DNA of 37,580 bases, taken from contig JAKALA010000039.1 of the NCBI GenBank assembly GCA_021813325.1, positions 1 through 37,580 on the forward strand, written 5' to 3'. The translations under genes were made by a program, and so were the position numbers. The notes beneath the pieces are model-generated. The model did no database searches and had not been told where the DNA came from. It worked only from the letters and a program-made list of their open reading frames with translations. The DNA is from a bacterium. Lineage in GTDB: Bacteria > Verrucomicrobiota > Verrucomicrobiia > Limisphaerales > UBA11358. Shown here piece by piece: positions 24,645-32,627 of this stretch; position 1 is the stretch's first letter; each line of letters opens with the position of its first letter.

Positions 24645-26633
24645 TTAACCAATCGCGAGTGGAGCGCTTTTCGTTGAACAGGCGACGCCAAAATGCTGTT
24701 TCACTTTGGCGACTGCATGCTCAACGGAAAGTCCGTATTTGGCGCGCAGTTCATCCTGCGTGGTGGCGTGTTCAATGAATTGATCCGGCCAGCCAATGCG
24801 CACAACGGGGGTCTTTAGTGATTTCTCATTGAGCACTTCCAGCACTCCGGCGCCATAACCTCCCATGAGGGCGTGATCTTCCAAGGTGACAATTAATTCC
24901 GCTTCGCGCGCAAATTTTTCGTGTGTTTCCACGTCGATCGGTTTGGTGAAGCGCGGGTTGACGACCGCCACGTCGAAACTTTCGGCGGTCAACTGGTCCG
25001 CCGCCCGCTTGGCAATGGCGTTCATTGGTCCGAGACCAAACAACGCCACCTTGCGTTTGCCATTGCTGGCGAAATCCTGTTGCACGAGCGCTCGGCCGAT
25101 TTCGAGCAATTGCGGTTCATTCTTGATGGGCACGCCTTCGGCCGCGCCGCGCGGATAGCGGATGAACGTGGGATGATTCGCCTTGGTGGCCGTGAACATC
25201 ATGTCCGCCAGTTCGTCTTCGTTGGCCGGCGCCATGGCAATAACGTTGGGCAGACAGCGCAGGTAGGAAATATCAAAAATGCCGTGGTGCGTCGGGCCGT
25301 CATTGGCTGAAAGTCCGGCGCGATCCATGCAGAAAATCACCGGCAAATCCTGCAGGCAAACATCGTGGTGAATACAGTCATAAGCGCGCTGGAGGAAGCT
25401 GGAATAAATGGCCACCACCGGGCGCAAACCCATGGTCGCCATGCCGGCGGCGAAAATGACGCCGTGTTCTTCGGCGATGCCCACGTCGTAATACCGATCC
25501 GGCATGGCCTTTTCCAGATGCTTCATGCCGGTGCCGCTGGGCATGGCCGCCGTGATGCCCACCAGATTTGGATTCGTCTGGCAAAGTTTCACCAGAGTTT
25601 GGCCCATCACATCTTGATAATTCGGCGGTGTGCCGGGACGCGAGGCCGGGGTTTCGCCGGTTTGCGCGTTGTAAGGTCCCAGGCCGTGAAATTTTTCCGG
25701 CTGCTTGAGCGCCGCTTCAAAGCCCTTGCCTTTTTGCGTCAGCACATGAATGACGATCGGATGATCGCAGGTTTTGGCAAATTCCAGCGTGCTGACGAGC
25801 AGGGGAAGGTTGTGCCCATCAATCGGACCCAGATAACGGATGCCCATTTCTTCAAACAACACGGGCGAACCGTGCCCGCCGCGGCCGTCGGATTCGACCA
25901 GGCTGTTCGATGGTTGCAAGCCTACGCCGGTGAGCGCGCCTTTGAATCCGCCTTCGGCGCGGTGCGCCAGTTTGAGGGCAATATCGCCTTTGGGCAGCCG
26001 GCGCACAAAACCTTCAAAATCCTTGGCCAGCTGATTGTAGCGCGGGTTGGTGATGAGTTTGTTCAGGTAATTGGAAATGGCTCCGACGTTTTTGGCGATG
26101 CTCCATTCGTTGTCGTTAAGGATGCCGATGAATTTCTTGGTGGTGCTCCCGATGTTGTTCAGCGCCTCAAATGAAATCCCGTTGGTCAATGCGGCATCGC
26201 CAAAGATACACACGATGTTTTCATCCGTGCCGCGCCTGTCGCGGGCGGCGGCCATGCCCAGGGCGGCGGACAACGCGGTGCCGGCGTGGCCGGCGCCAAA
26301 ACAATCGTGCTCGCTCTCGGTGCGGAGGGCAAAGCCGTTCAAACCGCCGGTCTGGCGAATGGTGCGAAAGCGGTTTTTGCGTCCGGTCAAAATTTTGTGG
26401 ACGTAAACTTGGTGGCTGACATCCCAGACGAATTTGTCCTTGGGCGTGGTAAACACCTTGTGCAGCGCGATGGAAAGTTCCACCACGCCAAGATTGGGGC
26501 CGACATGGCCACCGTTTTTAGCAAGGCCTTCAATCAGCTCGGTGCGGATCTCGCCGGCAAGTTCCTGCAATTGCGGGACCGTCAGCTTTTTCACATGCTC
26601 CGGTCCGTCCACCATGTCCAAGTAACGACTCAT
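24645..26633 (-). CDS. dxs: 1-deoxy-D-xylulose-5-phosphate synthase
   Basis: A 662-residue TPP enzyme for the first step of the MEP isoprenoid pathway (pyruvate + glyceraldehyde 3-phosphate). The ATG at 26633 gives MSRYLDMVDGPEHVKKL. The N-terminal transketolase domain has GHVGPNLGVVELSIAL and DVSHQVYVHKILTGR. The TPP motif is GDAALTNGISFEALNN, GDA rather than the common GDG. The pyrimidine-binding domain has GIAEEHGVIFAAGMA and MDRAGLSANDGPTHHG. The C-terminal domain has RYPRG and LEDHALMGGYGAGV. All domains are present. It is last in the minus-strand run. A strong terminator-like hairpin ends just before its start codon. The product could feed the HpnD-like enzyme. Confidence 0.96.
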   Translation of the reverse strand: MSRYLDMVDGPEHVKKLTVPQLQELAGEIRTELIEGLAKNGGHVGPNLGVVELSIALHKVFTTPKDKFVWDVSHQVYVHKILTGRKNRFRTIRQTGGLNGFALRTESEHDCFGAGHAGTALSAALGMAAARDRRGTDENIVCIFGDAALTNGISFEALNNIGSTTKKFIGILNDNEWSIAKNVGAISNYLNKLITNPRYNQLAKDFEGFVRRLPKGDIALKLAHRAEGGFKGALTGVGLQPSNSLVESDGRGGHGSPVLFEEMGIRYLGPIDGHNLPLLVSTLEFAKTCDHPIVIHVLTQKGKGFEAALKQPEKFHGLGPYNAQTGETPASRPGTPPNYQDVMGQTLVKLCQTNPNLVGITAAMPSGTGMKHLEKAMPDRYYDVGIAEEHGVIFAAGMATMGLRPVVAIYSSFLQRAYDCIHHDVCLQDLPVIFCMDRAGLSANDGPTHHGIFDISYLRCLPNVIAMAPANEDELADMMFTATKANHPTFIRYPRGAAEGVPIKNEPQLLEIGRALVQQDFASNGKRKVALFGLGPMNAIAKRAADQLTAESFDVAVVNPRFTKPIDVETHEKFAREAELIVTLEDHALMGGYGAGVLEVLNEKSLKTPVVRIGWPDQFIEHATTQDELRAKYGLSVEHAVAKVKQHFGVACSTKSAPLAIG

Positions 26634-26640
26634 AGATTCA

Positions 26641-26704
26641 ATTAAAAAAAATTGAAGCATTAAGGGCCGGAGCGTGGCAGCGGGTGAACGCTGCCACGCT
26701 TCAA
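26641..26704 (-). terminator. strong hairpin plus T8 between xseB and dxs
   Basis: GCGTGGCAGCG (26672-26682) and CGCTGCCACGC (26689-26699) form a perfect 11-bp stem with a 6-nt loop. On the minus strand it is followed by about 14 bases and then CTTCAA plus eight T's (26643-26650). TTGAAGC (26652-26658) can also pair with GCTTCAA (26698-26704) as an outer stem ending right at the T-tract. This terminates xseB transcription. The T-tract is about 10 bases from the dxs ATG, so dxs needs its own promoter or read-through. Confidence 0.7.
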
Positions 26705-26708
26705 GCCA

Positions 26709-26975
26709 TTACGCTTCAACGTCATTTTCGAGCGGTTTGAGTTTCAAATCGCCCGCCGCATTTTTTTCCAGTTGCTGGATTTTAATTTCCGCCTCCGTCA
26801 GTTTTTCCTGACAAATCTTCACCAGCCGTGTGCCTTCATCATACTTGGCGAGCAAGGCTTCAAGCGGCAGGTCATCCGCTTCCATGGCCTCCACGACGCC
26901 CTCAAGTTTTTTGAGGGCTTCTTCAAACGGCAAGTTGCCCTTGGCCGTTTCACCGGCCTTGGCGGGTTTTGACAT
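26709..26975 (-). CDS. xseB: exodeoxyribonuclease VII small subunit
   Basis: An 88-residue helical protein from the ATG at 26975. The frame extends upstream, but MSKPAK gives the normal length. The family pattern is clear: NLPFEEALKKLEGVVEAME, then LPLEALLAKYDEGTRLVKIC, then a short second coiled-coil helix. It forms the small-subunit partner of XseA, which is encoded on the same strand about 1 kb upstream and separated by one membrane-protein gene. Confidence 0.94.
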   Translation of the reverse strand: MSKPAKAGETAKGNLPFEEALKKLEGVVEAMEADDLPLEALLAKYDEGTRLVKICQEKLTEAEIKIQQLEKNAAGDLKLKPLENDVEA

Positions 26976-27172
26976 GGGAAAATCATAGGGAAAACTCCCG
27001 TTTTCGTCCAGCGTGTAGTCACCGGCCCGAGTGCTGAAACCGGCGGCTTGCGGTGGAAAGTGTTCCGGCACCGCCGGGTTTGGCCGGAGCGGAACGATCG
27101 GTTGAAGCAGAGCTCATCCGCACTCCCTGAAAACGCGCCGGACGGAATGCCCGATGAAAAGCCGGAAAGGGA

Positions 27173-27901
27173 CTAATGCCGGAGCGTCTTCCGCAAGGCG
27201 CCCAGCATGAACTGGCGGCGTTCGTTGGAGAGAAACGCGCCAAATTTCATTTGCTTTCCCGTGTGCGATTCAATGAGGATGACAAAAGTATCCCGTCCTT
27301 CGTTATTTATTTTTTGATAAATCCGCACGTCCTTCACCTGCGCGGGATCAAAGCGTCGTCGCCAACCCAAAGATCCAATGCCGGTAAAAATACTGCCTTG
27401 CGTGCCGGCAACGCGCGCTTCGGTGCGGCCAAAGAGCGTCGTCAGACAACTGGCGGCCAAAATAAGTCCGATGGCGATGAACGGAGTGAGAAACAGCCAC
27501 ATGAATAAAACCATGCCGCTGCCCATGTCACCGCCGTTCATTTTGGGCGCTGGAAACCAGCTTGGCTGCGGAATATGCAGCACATGAAACGTCCCGGAAA
27601 CCGCCGCAGCCACGAATACCGAGACGATGCCGTTCCAAAATAAGGTCGCAAACAACAATCCAGCGGCGGCGACCAGGCTGCGATTGGTGGCGCCGATCAC
27701 CGTGCCGCCGCCGTCGTTGATGCACCAGGCGCCGGCGGGCGGACGGTTTAAATCCACGGTGGCGTCCAAGCCGGTCTCGAAGGTCAGTGCCGCGAGGCTG
27801 TAAGAAATATTGCAGTTCCGGCAATAGGCCACGTCGTTGGCGACGTTGATGTCTTCCGGCGGAATGGTTCGACGGCAGCGGGTGCAGGTTGGAGTGGGCA
27901 T
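27173..27901 (-). CDS. zinc-ribbon membrane protein of unknown function
   Basis: A 242-residue protein. An N-terminal zinc ribbon has C6-x2-C9 (CTRC) and C27-x2-C30 (CRNC). About 60 residues later come two hydrophobic regions (about 78-102 and 128-155, the latter VLFMWLFLTPFIAIGLILA). A C-terminal cytoplasmic beta domain follows (FDPAQVKDVRIYQKINNEGRD, TFVILIESHTGKQMKFG) with a PH-like look. No named family is recognised. It sits between xseA and xseB without a clear functional link. Its ribbon-plus-TM layout is comparable to the N-terminus of the serpin gene, but the sequences are not obviously related. Confidence 0.75.
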   Translation of the reverse strand: MPTPTCTRCRRTIPPEDINVANDVAYCRNCNISYSLAALTFETGLDATVDLNRPPAGAWCINDGGGTVIGATNRSLVAAAGLLFATLFWNGIVSVFVAAAVSGTFHVLHIPQPSWFPAPKMNGGDMGSGMVLFMWLFLTPFIAIGLILAASCLTTLFGRTEARVAGTQGSIFTGIGSLGWRRRFDPAQVKDVRIYQKINNEGRDTFVILIESHTGKQMKFGAFLSNERRQFMLGALRKTLRH

Positions 27902-27944
27902 GGCGGATTTCTATCTGCTGCTCGTGGTTTGCGGGAGTAGAAAT

Positions 27945-29264
27945 TCAAGCAACTGTCTCGGCCCGGCTGACAATTTCCCCGCATTTTAGTTTGGTTCTCA
28001 ATTTCTGTCCCGGGCAGACTTCGGCAGCATCGTGGATAAGCTTTCCCGTTGCGACATCTGTGGTGATGGAGTAGCCGCGGGCTAAAACTTGTTCCGGGCC
28101 AAGCGCGTTCAAGCGTTTTTCCAATTGCCGCAAGGCTTCGCGGCGGGCCTTCAGGGCTTGCGCGGGCTTGGCGCGCAGAAATCGTCCCGCCAGGTTTTCA
28201 AACCGCTGGCTCCGTGAACGGACGGAGGTTTTGAGGCTCCGCAGCAAGTTGATTTGCGTGTCGTCCAGCCGCTGTAACGCGTCGTTCAATTTTCGGCGCG
28301 GATGCAAGCGGGCCAGGCGTCCGGCCAGGGAATTGAAATTTTCCCCGGCCCGGTGAAATTGGCGTTGAACCCGCAGCCGCATCACGTCCATGGCCTCGGC
28401 CACAAATGTCCGACTGGCGAAGACGCCCTCAGTGATGATTTCGGCGGCGGCGCTGGGGGTGGCCGCGCGCAGGTCGGCCACGAAATCGGCGATGGTGAAA
28501 TCAATCTCGTGGCCGACGGCGGAAACGACCGGGATGTGTGATTCAAAAATGGCCCGCGCCACCGGCTCTTCGTTGAAGGCCCATAAATCTTCCAGCGAAC
28601 CACCGCCCCGCGTGACGAGGATCAAGTCAAGCGCCCCCAGATCATTCAGCAGCCGGATCGCGTTGGCGATTTCTTTGGCCGCGCCGTCGCCTTGCACGCG
28701 GGCGGGCGCGAGAATGATTTCCAGCGCGGGATGGCGGCGTTGCACCACATGCAAAACATCGCGAATGGCCGCGCCGGTCGGGGAAGTGACCAGGCCAATG
28801 CGCTGGGGATATCGAGGCAGCGGCCGCTTGCGCTCGGGCGCGAAAAGCCCTTCGGCAGCGAGCTTTTGTTTTAATTTTTCAAAGGCGATTTGCAACGCGC
28901 CCGCGCCCTGGAGTTCCACCTCACGAACAATCATCTGATACTGGCCACGGGCTTCATAGACGGTGATGTCGCCTTGCAGGAGAACCTTTTGTCCGTCAGC
29001 CAACAAATCGCGTTGAGCGGCGGCAGTTCCGCGAAAGAGCACGCAGCTCAACTGGGAGGCCGCGTCTTTGAGGCTGAAGTAAACATGGCCCGAGCTTTGG
29101 GCGCGAAGGTTGGTGATCTCGCCGCTGACCCAGACACTGCCCACTTGTTTTTCCAGCAAACGCTTGATGTTTGAAGTCAGCTCCCAAACCGATAACACCT
29201 TGCGGGTCTGCTCCGGCGGAAACAGTTCGCCGAAGTCCCATTGTGATTTGGCTGGCTTGGTCAT
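27945..29264 (-). CDS. xseA: exodeoxyribonuclease VII large subunit
   Basis: A 439-residue protein. An N-terminal OB-fold (about 25-125) includes VLSVWELTSNIKRLLE, VWVSGEITNLRAQSSGHVYFSLKD and VLLQGDITVYEARGQYQMIV. The catalytic domain has IGLVTSPTGAAIRDVLHVV, RGGGSLEDLWAFNEE and SAVGHEIDFTIADFVADLRA. A long coiled coil and a short C-terminal region (LARGYSITTD) end it. All expected parts are present. Cuts single-stranded DNA processively together with XseB. Confidence 0.96.
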   Translation of the reverse strand: MTKPAKSQWDFGELFPPEQTRKVLSVWELTSNIKRLLEKQVGSVWVSGEITNLRAQSSGHVYFSLKDAASQLSCVLFRGTAAAQRDLLADGQKVLLQGDITVYEARGQYQMIVREVELQGAGALQIAFEKLKQKLAAEGLFAPERKRPLPRYPQRIGLVTSPTGAAIRDVLHVVQRRHPALEIILAPARVQGDGAAKEIANAIRLLNDLGALDLILVTRGGGSLEDLWAFNEEPVARAIFESHIPVVSAVGHEIDFTIADFVADLRAATPSAAAEIITEGVFASRTFVAEAMDVMRLRVQRQFHRAGENFNSLAGRLARLHPRRKLNDALQRLDDTQINLLRSLKTSVRSRSQRFENLAGRFLRAKPAQALKARREALRQLEKRLNALGPEQVLARGYSITTDVATGKLIHDAAEVCPGQKLRTKLKCGEIVSRAETVA

Positions 29265-29271
29265 CGATTAT

Positions 29272-29360
29272 GTCGGCCACAGATTGGCACAGATGAAACG
29301 CAGATAAACATTTTTCCGGCAAGCCGAAACATTTATGCCTCATTTGTCCGCATCTGTGCC
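29272..29360. repeat. CACAGAT-type dispersed repeat, inverted partial copies
   Basis: CACAGATTGGCACAGATGAA (29279-29298), continuing ACGCAGATAAA, resembles the 'cacagatgaacacagat' repeat that I recall from many unrelated bacterial genomes. A second partial copy lies inverted: GGCACAGATG (29286-29295) pairs with CATCTGTGCC (29351-29360). The inverted copy forms the last codons of the M14 peptidase gene (...RGTDADK, stop). Confidence 0.5.
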
Positions 29361-30191
29361 CCGCAAACCCATGGCTACCCGAACCGCCGTGACGAGTGCG
29401 TTCACGCGCACGGGCAAGGGGAAATCCGATGGCGCTTCCAAGGTGTAACCCTGTCGGGATTTGTGCGTGATGAGATAAAAAGCTTCGGGCCAATCCGGAC
29501 GCTCGTGCGGTTGGAAAATCGGACGAATGATGCCGCCCTTGGCGGCGCGACCTTCGATGGTTTCCGACATGTCCACCGGACAAACTGGTTTGACGGCTTC
29601 GATGATAGTCTCCGCGAGTGAACGCCGGCGGTCTGGATTTTGTTCGTAAAGGTAAAAACCGTGCGATTCCCAGTCTTCGTGCAGACAGAAATACAAATTC
29701 ACTTCGGGTAATCGTTCCAGCCAGGCCAAGTGCGCCCGCGCCTCGGCGGATTTGGGCTGGCGATAATCGCGATTCAGGTCCAGGCCATCGGAATTTTCGC
29801 GCCGGTTTAGCGTGAAGCCAACCGGGTTCAGGCACGGCACCAAGAAGATTTCGGCGTCTTTGGGCCACTGGTTTTCCTGAACCAATTTTAAAGCGGCGAG
29901 CGGACCGGCGGGTTCGTCACCGTGAATCCCGGCGGATATATAAAATTTGGCGCCCGCTGGCGAACCGCCACTTTCCGCCGGCCGATGCAAGCCGAGGAAC
30001 GGTAAGCCATCGGCTTCGTGAAATGTCTCTATTTTCCAGTGGTGTTGACGGGCGGTGTCACGGACAGCCAATAATACGGAGCGTATGTCAATGGTTTCTC
30101 CGTGGTAGCTGCCGTGATTTTTACCGAGTTTTTGCACGCGGAGAATTTCCTGCAAAGGCGCGGGAACGCAAAGAAATTTATTGCCTGACAA
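29340..30191 (-). CDS. M14-family zinc carboxypeptidase-like protein
   Basis: A 283-residue protein of the M14 / succinylglutamate-desuccinylase-like group. Zinc ligands are visible in AGIHGDEPAG (His, Glu) and FCLHEDWE (His). The substrate Arg/Asn region is LNPVGFTLNRRENSDGLDLNRDY. The catalytic Glu is expected in GYTLEAPSD near the C-terminus. Possible substrates are murein peptides or N-acyl amino acids. None is shown by context. The frame opens with a TTG at 30191, 13 bases after bioB, and no ATG exists early. A GTG 18 codons in is the alternative. The last about 7 residues derive from a dispersed repeat. Confidence 0.85.
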   Translation of the reverse strand: MSGNKFLCVPAPLQEILRVQKLGKNHGSYHGETIDIRSVLLAVRDTARQHHWKIETFHEADGLPFLGLHRPAESGGSPAGAKFYISAGIHGDEPAGPLAALKLVQENQWPKDAEIFLVPCLNPVGFTLNRRENSDGLDLNRDYRQPKSAEARAHLAWLERLPEVNLYFCLHEDWESHGFYLYEQNPDRRRSLAETIIEAVKPVCPVDMSETIEGRAAKGGIIRPIFQPHERPDWPEAFYLITHKSRQGYTLEAPSDFPLPVRVNALVTAVRVAMGLRGTDADK

Positions 30192-30204
30192 TCAATTCTT
30201 GAGC

Positions 30205-31299
30205 TCAGGCGGGGACAGTCTCACTCTCGCATGGTTCTTGGCCGCATCCACAGGTGCCCTCCTCTTGATCGCTGAAACCATGGCTGTCCCAGCCCGGATC
30301 AAGCCCCAAATCTTTGATCATTTGCAAATCTTTCTCCATCGGCTGGTTCAGCGTGGTGAGATAGTTGCCTACCATCAGCGCGCTGGCCCCCGCCATGAAA
30401 ATCATGCACTGCGTATCCCGCAAATTTACCGTGCGTCCGCCGGCTACCATGATTTCCTGCCGCGGCAGAATGAAGCGGAAGCAGGCAATGGTCTTGAGAA
30501 TTTCCAGGACCGGCAACGGATCATTATGTTCAAACGGCGTTCCGGGAATCGGGTTAAGCACGTTCATCGGCACCACGTTGGCGCCGATGGTTTTCAATTC
30601 AAACGCCAGGTCGCACCGGTCTTCGCGCGTCTCGCCCATGCCGATGATCCCGCCGGAACAAATTTTGACGCCCGCTTTTTTGAGATGGCCGATGGTTTGC
30701 AGCCGGTCATCAAACGTGTGGGTGGTGCAGGTGTTGGGGAAGAATCGGCGCGAACTTTCCAAATTGTGGCCGTAACATTCCACCCCGGCTTCTTTCAACC
30801 GATCCGCCACGCGCTGGCTTTTGATGAGGCCCAGCGAGACGTCCGGACGCGTGTTGCCAGCCGCTTTCATTTCGGCAACGCGGGCGCAGACCTCATCCAG
30901 CATCGGCCCTTCATTCAATCCTTTCCAGGCGGCGACGAGGCCCACGGCGGTCACGCCGTTTTTCTTGGCTTCCAGACCGGCTTCCGCCACGGGTTCGGGA
31001 TCAATGAAGCCATACTTGGGTGAGCCGGTTTGATAAAAGGCTGATTGCGCGCAGAAATTGCAATTTTCCGAGCAGGAACCGGCCTTGGCGTTGACGATGG
31101 AGCAAAGGTGTATCTTGTTGCCCTTGAAATTTTCGCGAATGCGGTTGGCCCACGAAAGCAGGTCCAAAATGTCCGCCGAACCCTCTAAATTGAAAAGCCA
31201 CAACGCCTCGTCCCGGGTGATCTGGCCGCCCTGCAAGACGCGTTCGCCAAGCAGCGTGAGTTTGTCGTGATTTGTCGCGTCAACCAAGTTTGCGCTCAT
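30205..31299 (-). CDS. bioB: biotin synthase
   Basis: A 364-residue radical-SAM enzyme inserting sulfur into dethiobiotin. The ATG at 31299 gives MSANLVDATN. The frame continues upstream without conserved sequence. The SAM cluster is C76-x3-C80-x2-C83 (GSCSENCNFCAQS). Other family marks are VECYGHNLESS, GGIIGMGETREDR, NPIPGTPFE and FRFILPRQEIMVAGGRTVNLRD with the conserved Arg. The C-terminus carries an acidic Cys-rich tail, C350-x-C352-x4-C357 (TCGCGQEPCE). No other biotin genes are in view. Confidence 0.96.
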   Translation of the reverse strand: MSANLVDATNHDKLTLLGERVLQGGQITRDEALWLFNLEGSADILDLLSWANRIRENFKGNKIHLCSIVNAKAGSCSENCNFCAQSAFYQTGSPKYGFIDPEPVAEAGLEAKKNGVTAVGLVAAWKGLNEGPMLDEVCARVAEMKAAGNTRPDVSLGLIKSQRVADRLKEAGVECYGHNLESSRRFFPNTCTTHTFDDRLQTIGHLKKAGVKICSGGIIGMGETREDRCDLAFELKTIGANVVPMNVLNPIPGTPFEHNDPLPVLEILKTIACFRFILPRQEIMVAGGRTVNLRDTQCMIFMAGASALMVGNYLTTLNQPMEKDLQMIKDLGLDPGWDSHGFSDQEEGTCGCGQEPCESETVPA

Positions 31300-31340
31300 G
31301 GTTGACAGATTAGCGGACCCAAAAAATTTCGCAAGCCGGC

Positions 31341-32198
31341 TTAGTTGGGCGGCTGGGGCACCCGCGATGGATTGATCATGTTGAGATAAGCCGCCAGGGA
31401 CGTGATCTGCATGTCCGTGAGCGGACCGCCTTGAGAAGTCGAAAATGCCGGCATCAACGTCCCGGCTTTGCCGGCGGTCACCCAAGTCCGCCAGAATTCT
31501 TCATTGGTGGGCACCGCCAGATTATGGAGGTCGGGCACCATGGTGGCCCGATGCGGGGATTCGTGGCAGATGGTGCAGAGGGCTTCATACAATTGCTGGC
31601 CATATTTACCCTCGGTTTTCGGAAGATGACAACTGGCGCAATCGCCTTTAAAAACGGCCTGCCGGTCCACCTTGGCAGCGGAAACGCCGACGGCCCGCTG
31701 CTCGGCGGTCATTTCGGGACGCGGCGGCGGCGGCAGCACATTGATGCGCAGCATGAGGTTTTTCATCCCTTTTTCCGTGATGATCGTGATGGTTTTGATG
31801 AGGGTGCCAGCCATGCTGGTTTTGCCCTGGAGATTGACATGCAAATGAATGACGCCGTTTGATCCGGCCGGGATGGTCCACGGCACGGGCGGCATTTCGG
31901 CGGTGGTGCAGCCGCAGGACGGATGGACATTGAGAATCGTGACCGCCTTGGCGGAAACGTTCGTAAAACTGAAGAAAAAGCGGATGGCGTCCTGGCCGTT
32001 GGTGGCGTCGCCCGATTTGAGCAACTGGTCCCAGGCGAAAATGCCTTCCGGCAAGGGCTCGCCGGCGTGCGTGTAATCGGGCACATAAACCGGCGCGGTG
32101 CTGACGGTTCCGTTGGTCGCTTGCGCCGAGGCGCGAAACAGACCGCCGCCGCCGAGAAATAAACTTGCCGCCACAAAGCAAATCAGTCGCAATTTCAT
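31341..32198 (-). CDS. exported DUF1573 - diheme cytochrome c fusion
   Basis: A 285-residue exported protein. The signal peptide is about 1-26 (LICFVAASLFLGGG...ASA). A DUF1573-type immunoglobulin-like domain (about 60-155) contains the family's HPSCGCTTAEMPP and GTLIKTITIITEKG. A Pro-rich linker leads to a cytochrome c region with two haem sites: C187-x2-C190-H191 (CASCH) and C208-x2-C211-H212 (CTICH). LMPAF offers a likely axial Met. It probably transfers electrons in the periplasm or at the outer side. It begins with an ATG at 32198 after a 430-bp region without a gene and lies just upstream of bioB. Confidence 0.88.
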   Translation of the reverse strand: MKLRLICFVAASLFLGGGGLFRASAQATNGTVSTAPVYVPDYTHAGEPLPEGIFAWDQLLKSGDATNGQDAIRFFFSFTNVSAKAVTILNVHPSCGCTTAEMPPVPWTIPAGSNGVIHLHVNLQGKTSMAGTLIKTITIITEKGMKNLMLRINVLPPPPRPEMTAEQRAVGVSAAKVDRQAVFKGDCASCHLPKTEGKYGQQLYEALCTICHESPHRATMVPDLHNLAVPTNEEFWRTWVTAGKAGTLMPAFSTSQGGPLTDMQITSLAAYLNMINPSRVPQPPN

Positions 32199-32627
32199 GT
32201 GAGTCTGGAGTCTAAGGTTTCCGCCAGATTTGACGAGCAGGATTTCTGCGCGTTCAAAGAACGGGGCCGTTGTTTAGTCCGAGGCTTGTGCTGATGGTGA
32301 ACGATGGCCGATTCGTCCCAATTTAAACAGGTCGCTATGTCTTCCCGGAATTCGTGACCGACAAATCTTAGCCGGAACGATGTGGTTGAAAAGGAGCCAC
32401 CGATTGGCGCACGGTTTCCATTCCCATTCATCATCTGGAATCGCTTTGCGCATTCGGCCCCATCATCGTCACGCCGCGCTCGCCCGGCAATTTCAGGGCC
32501 TTGGCCGCTGGACACCAGAGCAACTGGCCACCGAAAGCGCCCTGGCGTTGTGGCGCGGCGCGGAAGGCATGGCAGAGGGATAGAATTCCGCAATGGAACG
32601 CTGTGTCTCTGTGCCTTGGTGGCTATT
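32199..32627. other. 429-bp region without a recognised gene
   Basis: Lies between the clpB stop and the cytochrome start, both minus strand. Frames exist on both strands. One minus-strand stretch reads LPGERGVTMMGPNAQSDSR before two stops, which looks like a decayed coding or repeat relic, but I cannot name it. The right end (about 32598-32627) is a dispersed-repeat copy. The cytochrome promoter should lie in 32200-32330. No clear -10/-35 chosen. Confidence 0.45.
32598..32627. repeat. CACAGAGACACAG-type dispersed repeat
   Basis: Read on the minus strand: AATAGCCACCAAGGCACAGA, then GACACAGCG, directly after the clpB stop. It resembles the 'ccacaaaggcacagagacacagag' repeats that I recall from many bacterial phyla. 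Confidence 0.45.

Noticed and set aside
26976-27172. Small frames between xseB and the zinc-ribbon gene
   Set aside because: No conserved features; the xseB frame extends here but the family length fixes its start at 26975.
32195-32593. 132-codon minus-strand frame upstream of the cytochrome gene
   Set aside because: No recognisable domain and low coding character; overlaps the cytochrome start and a repeat region.
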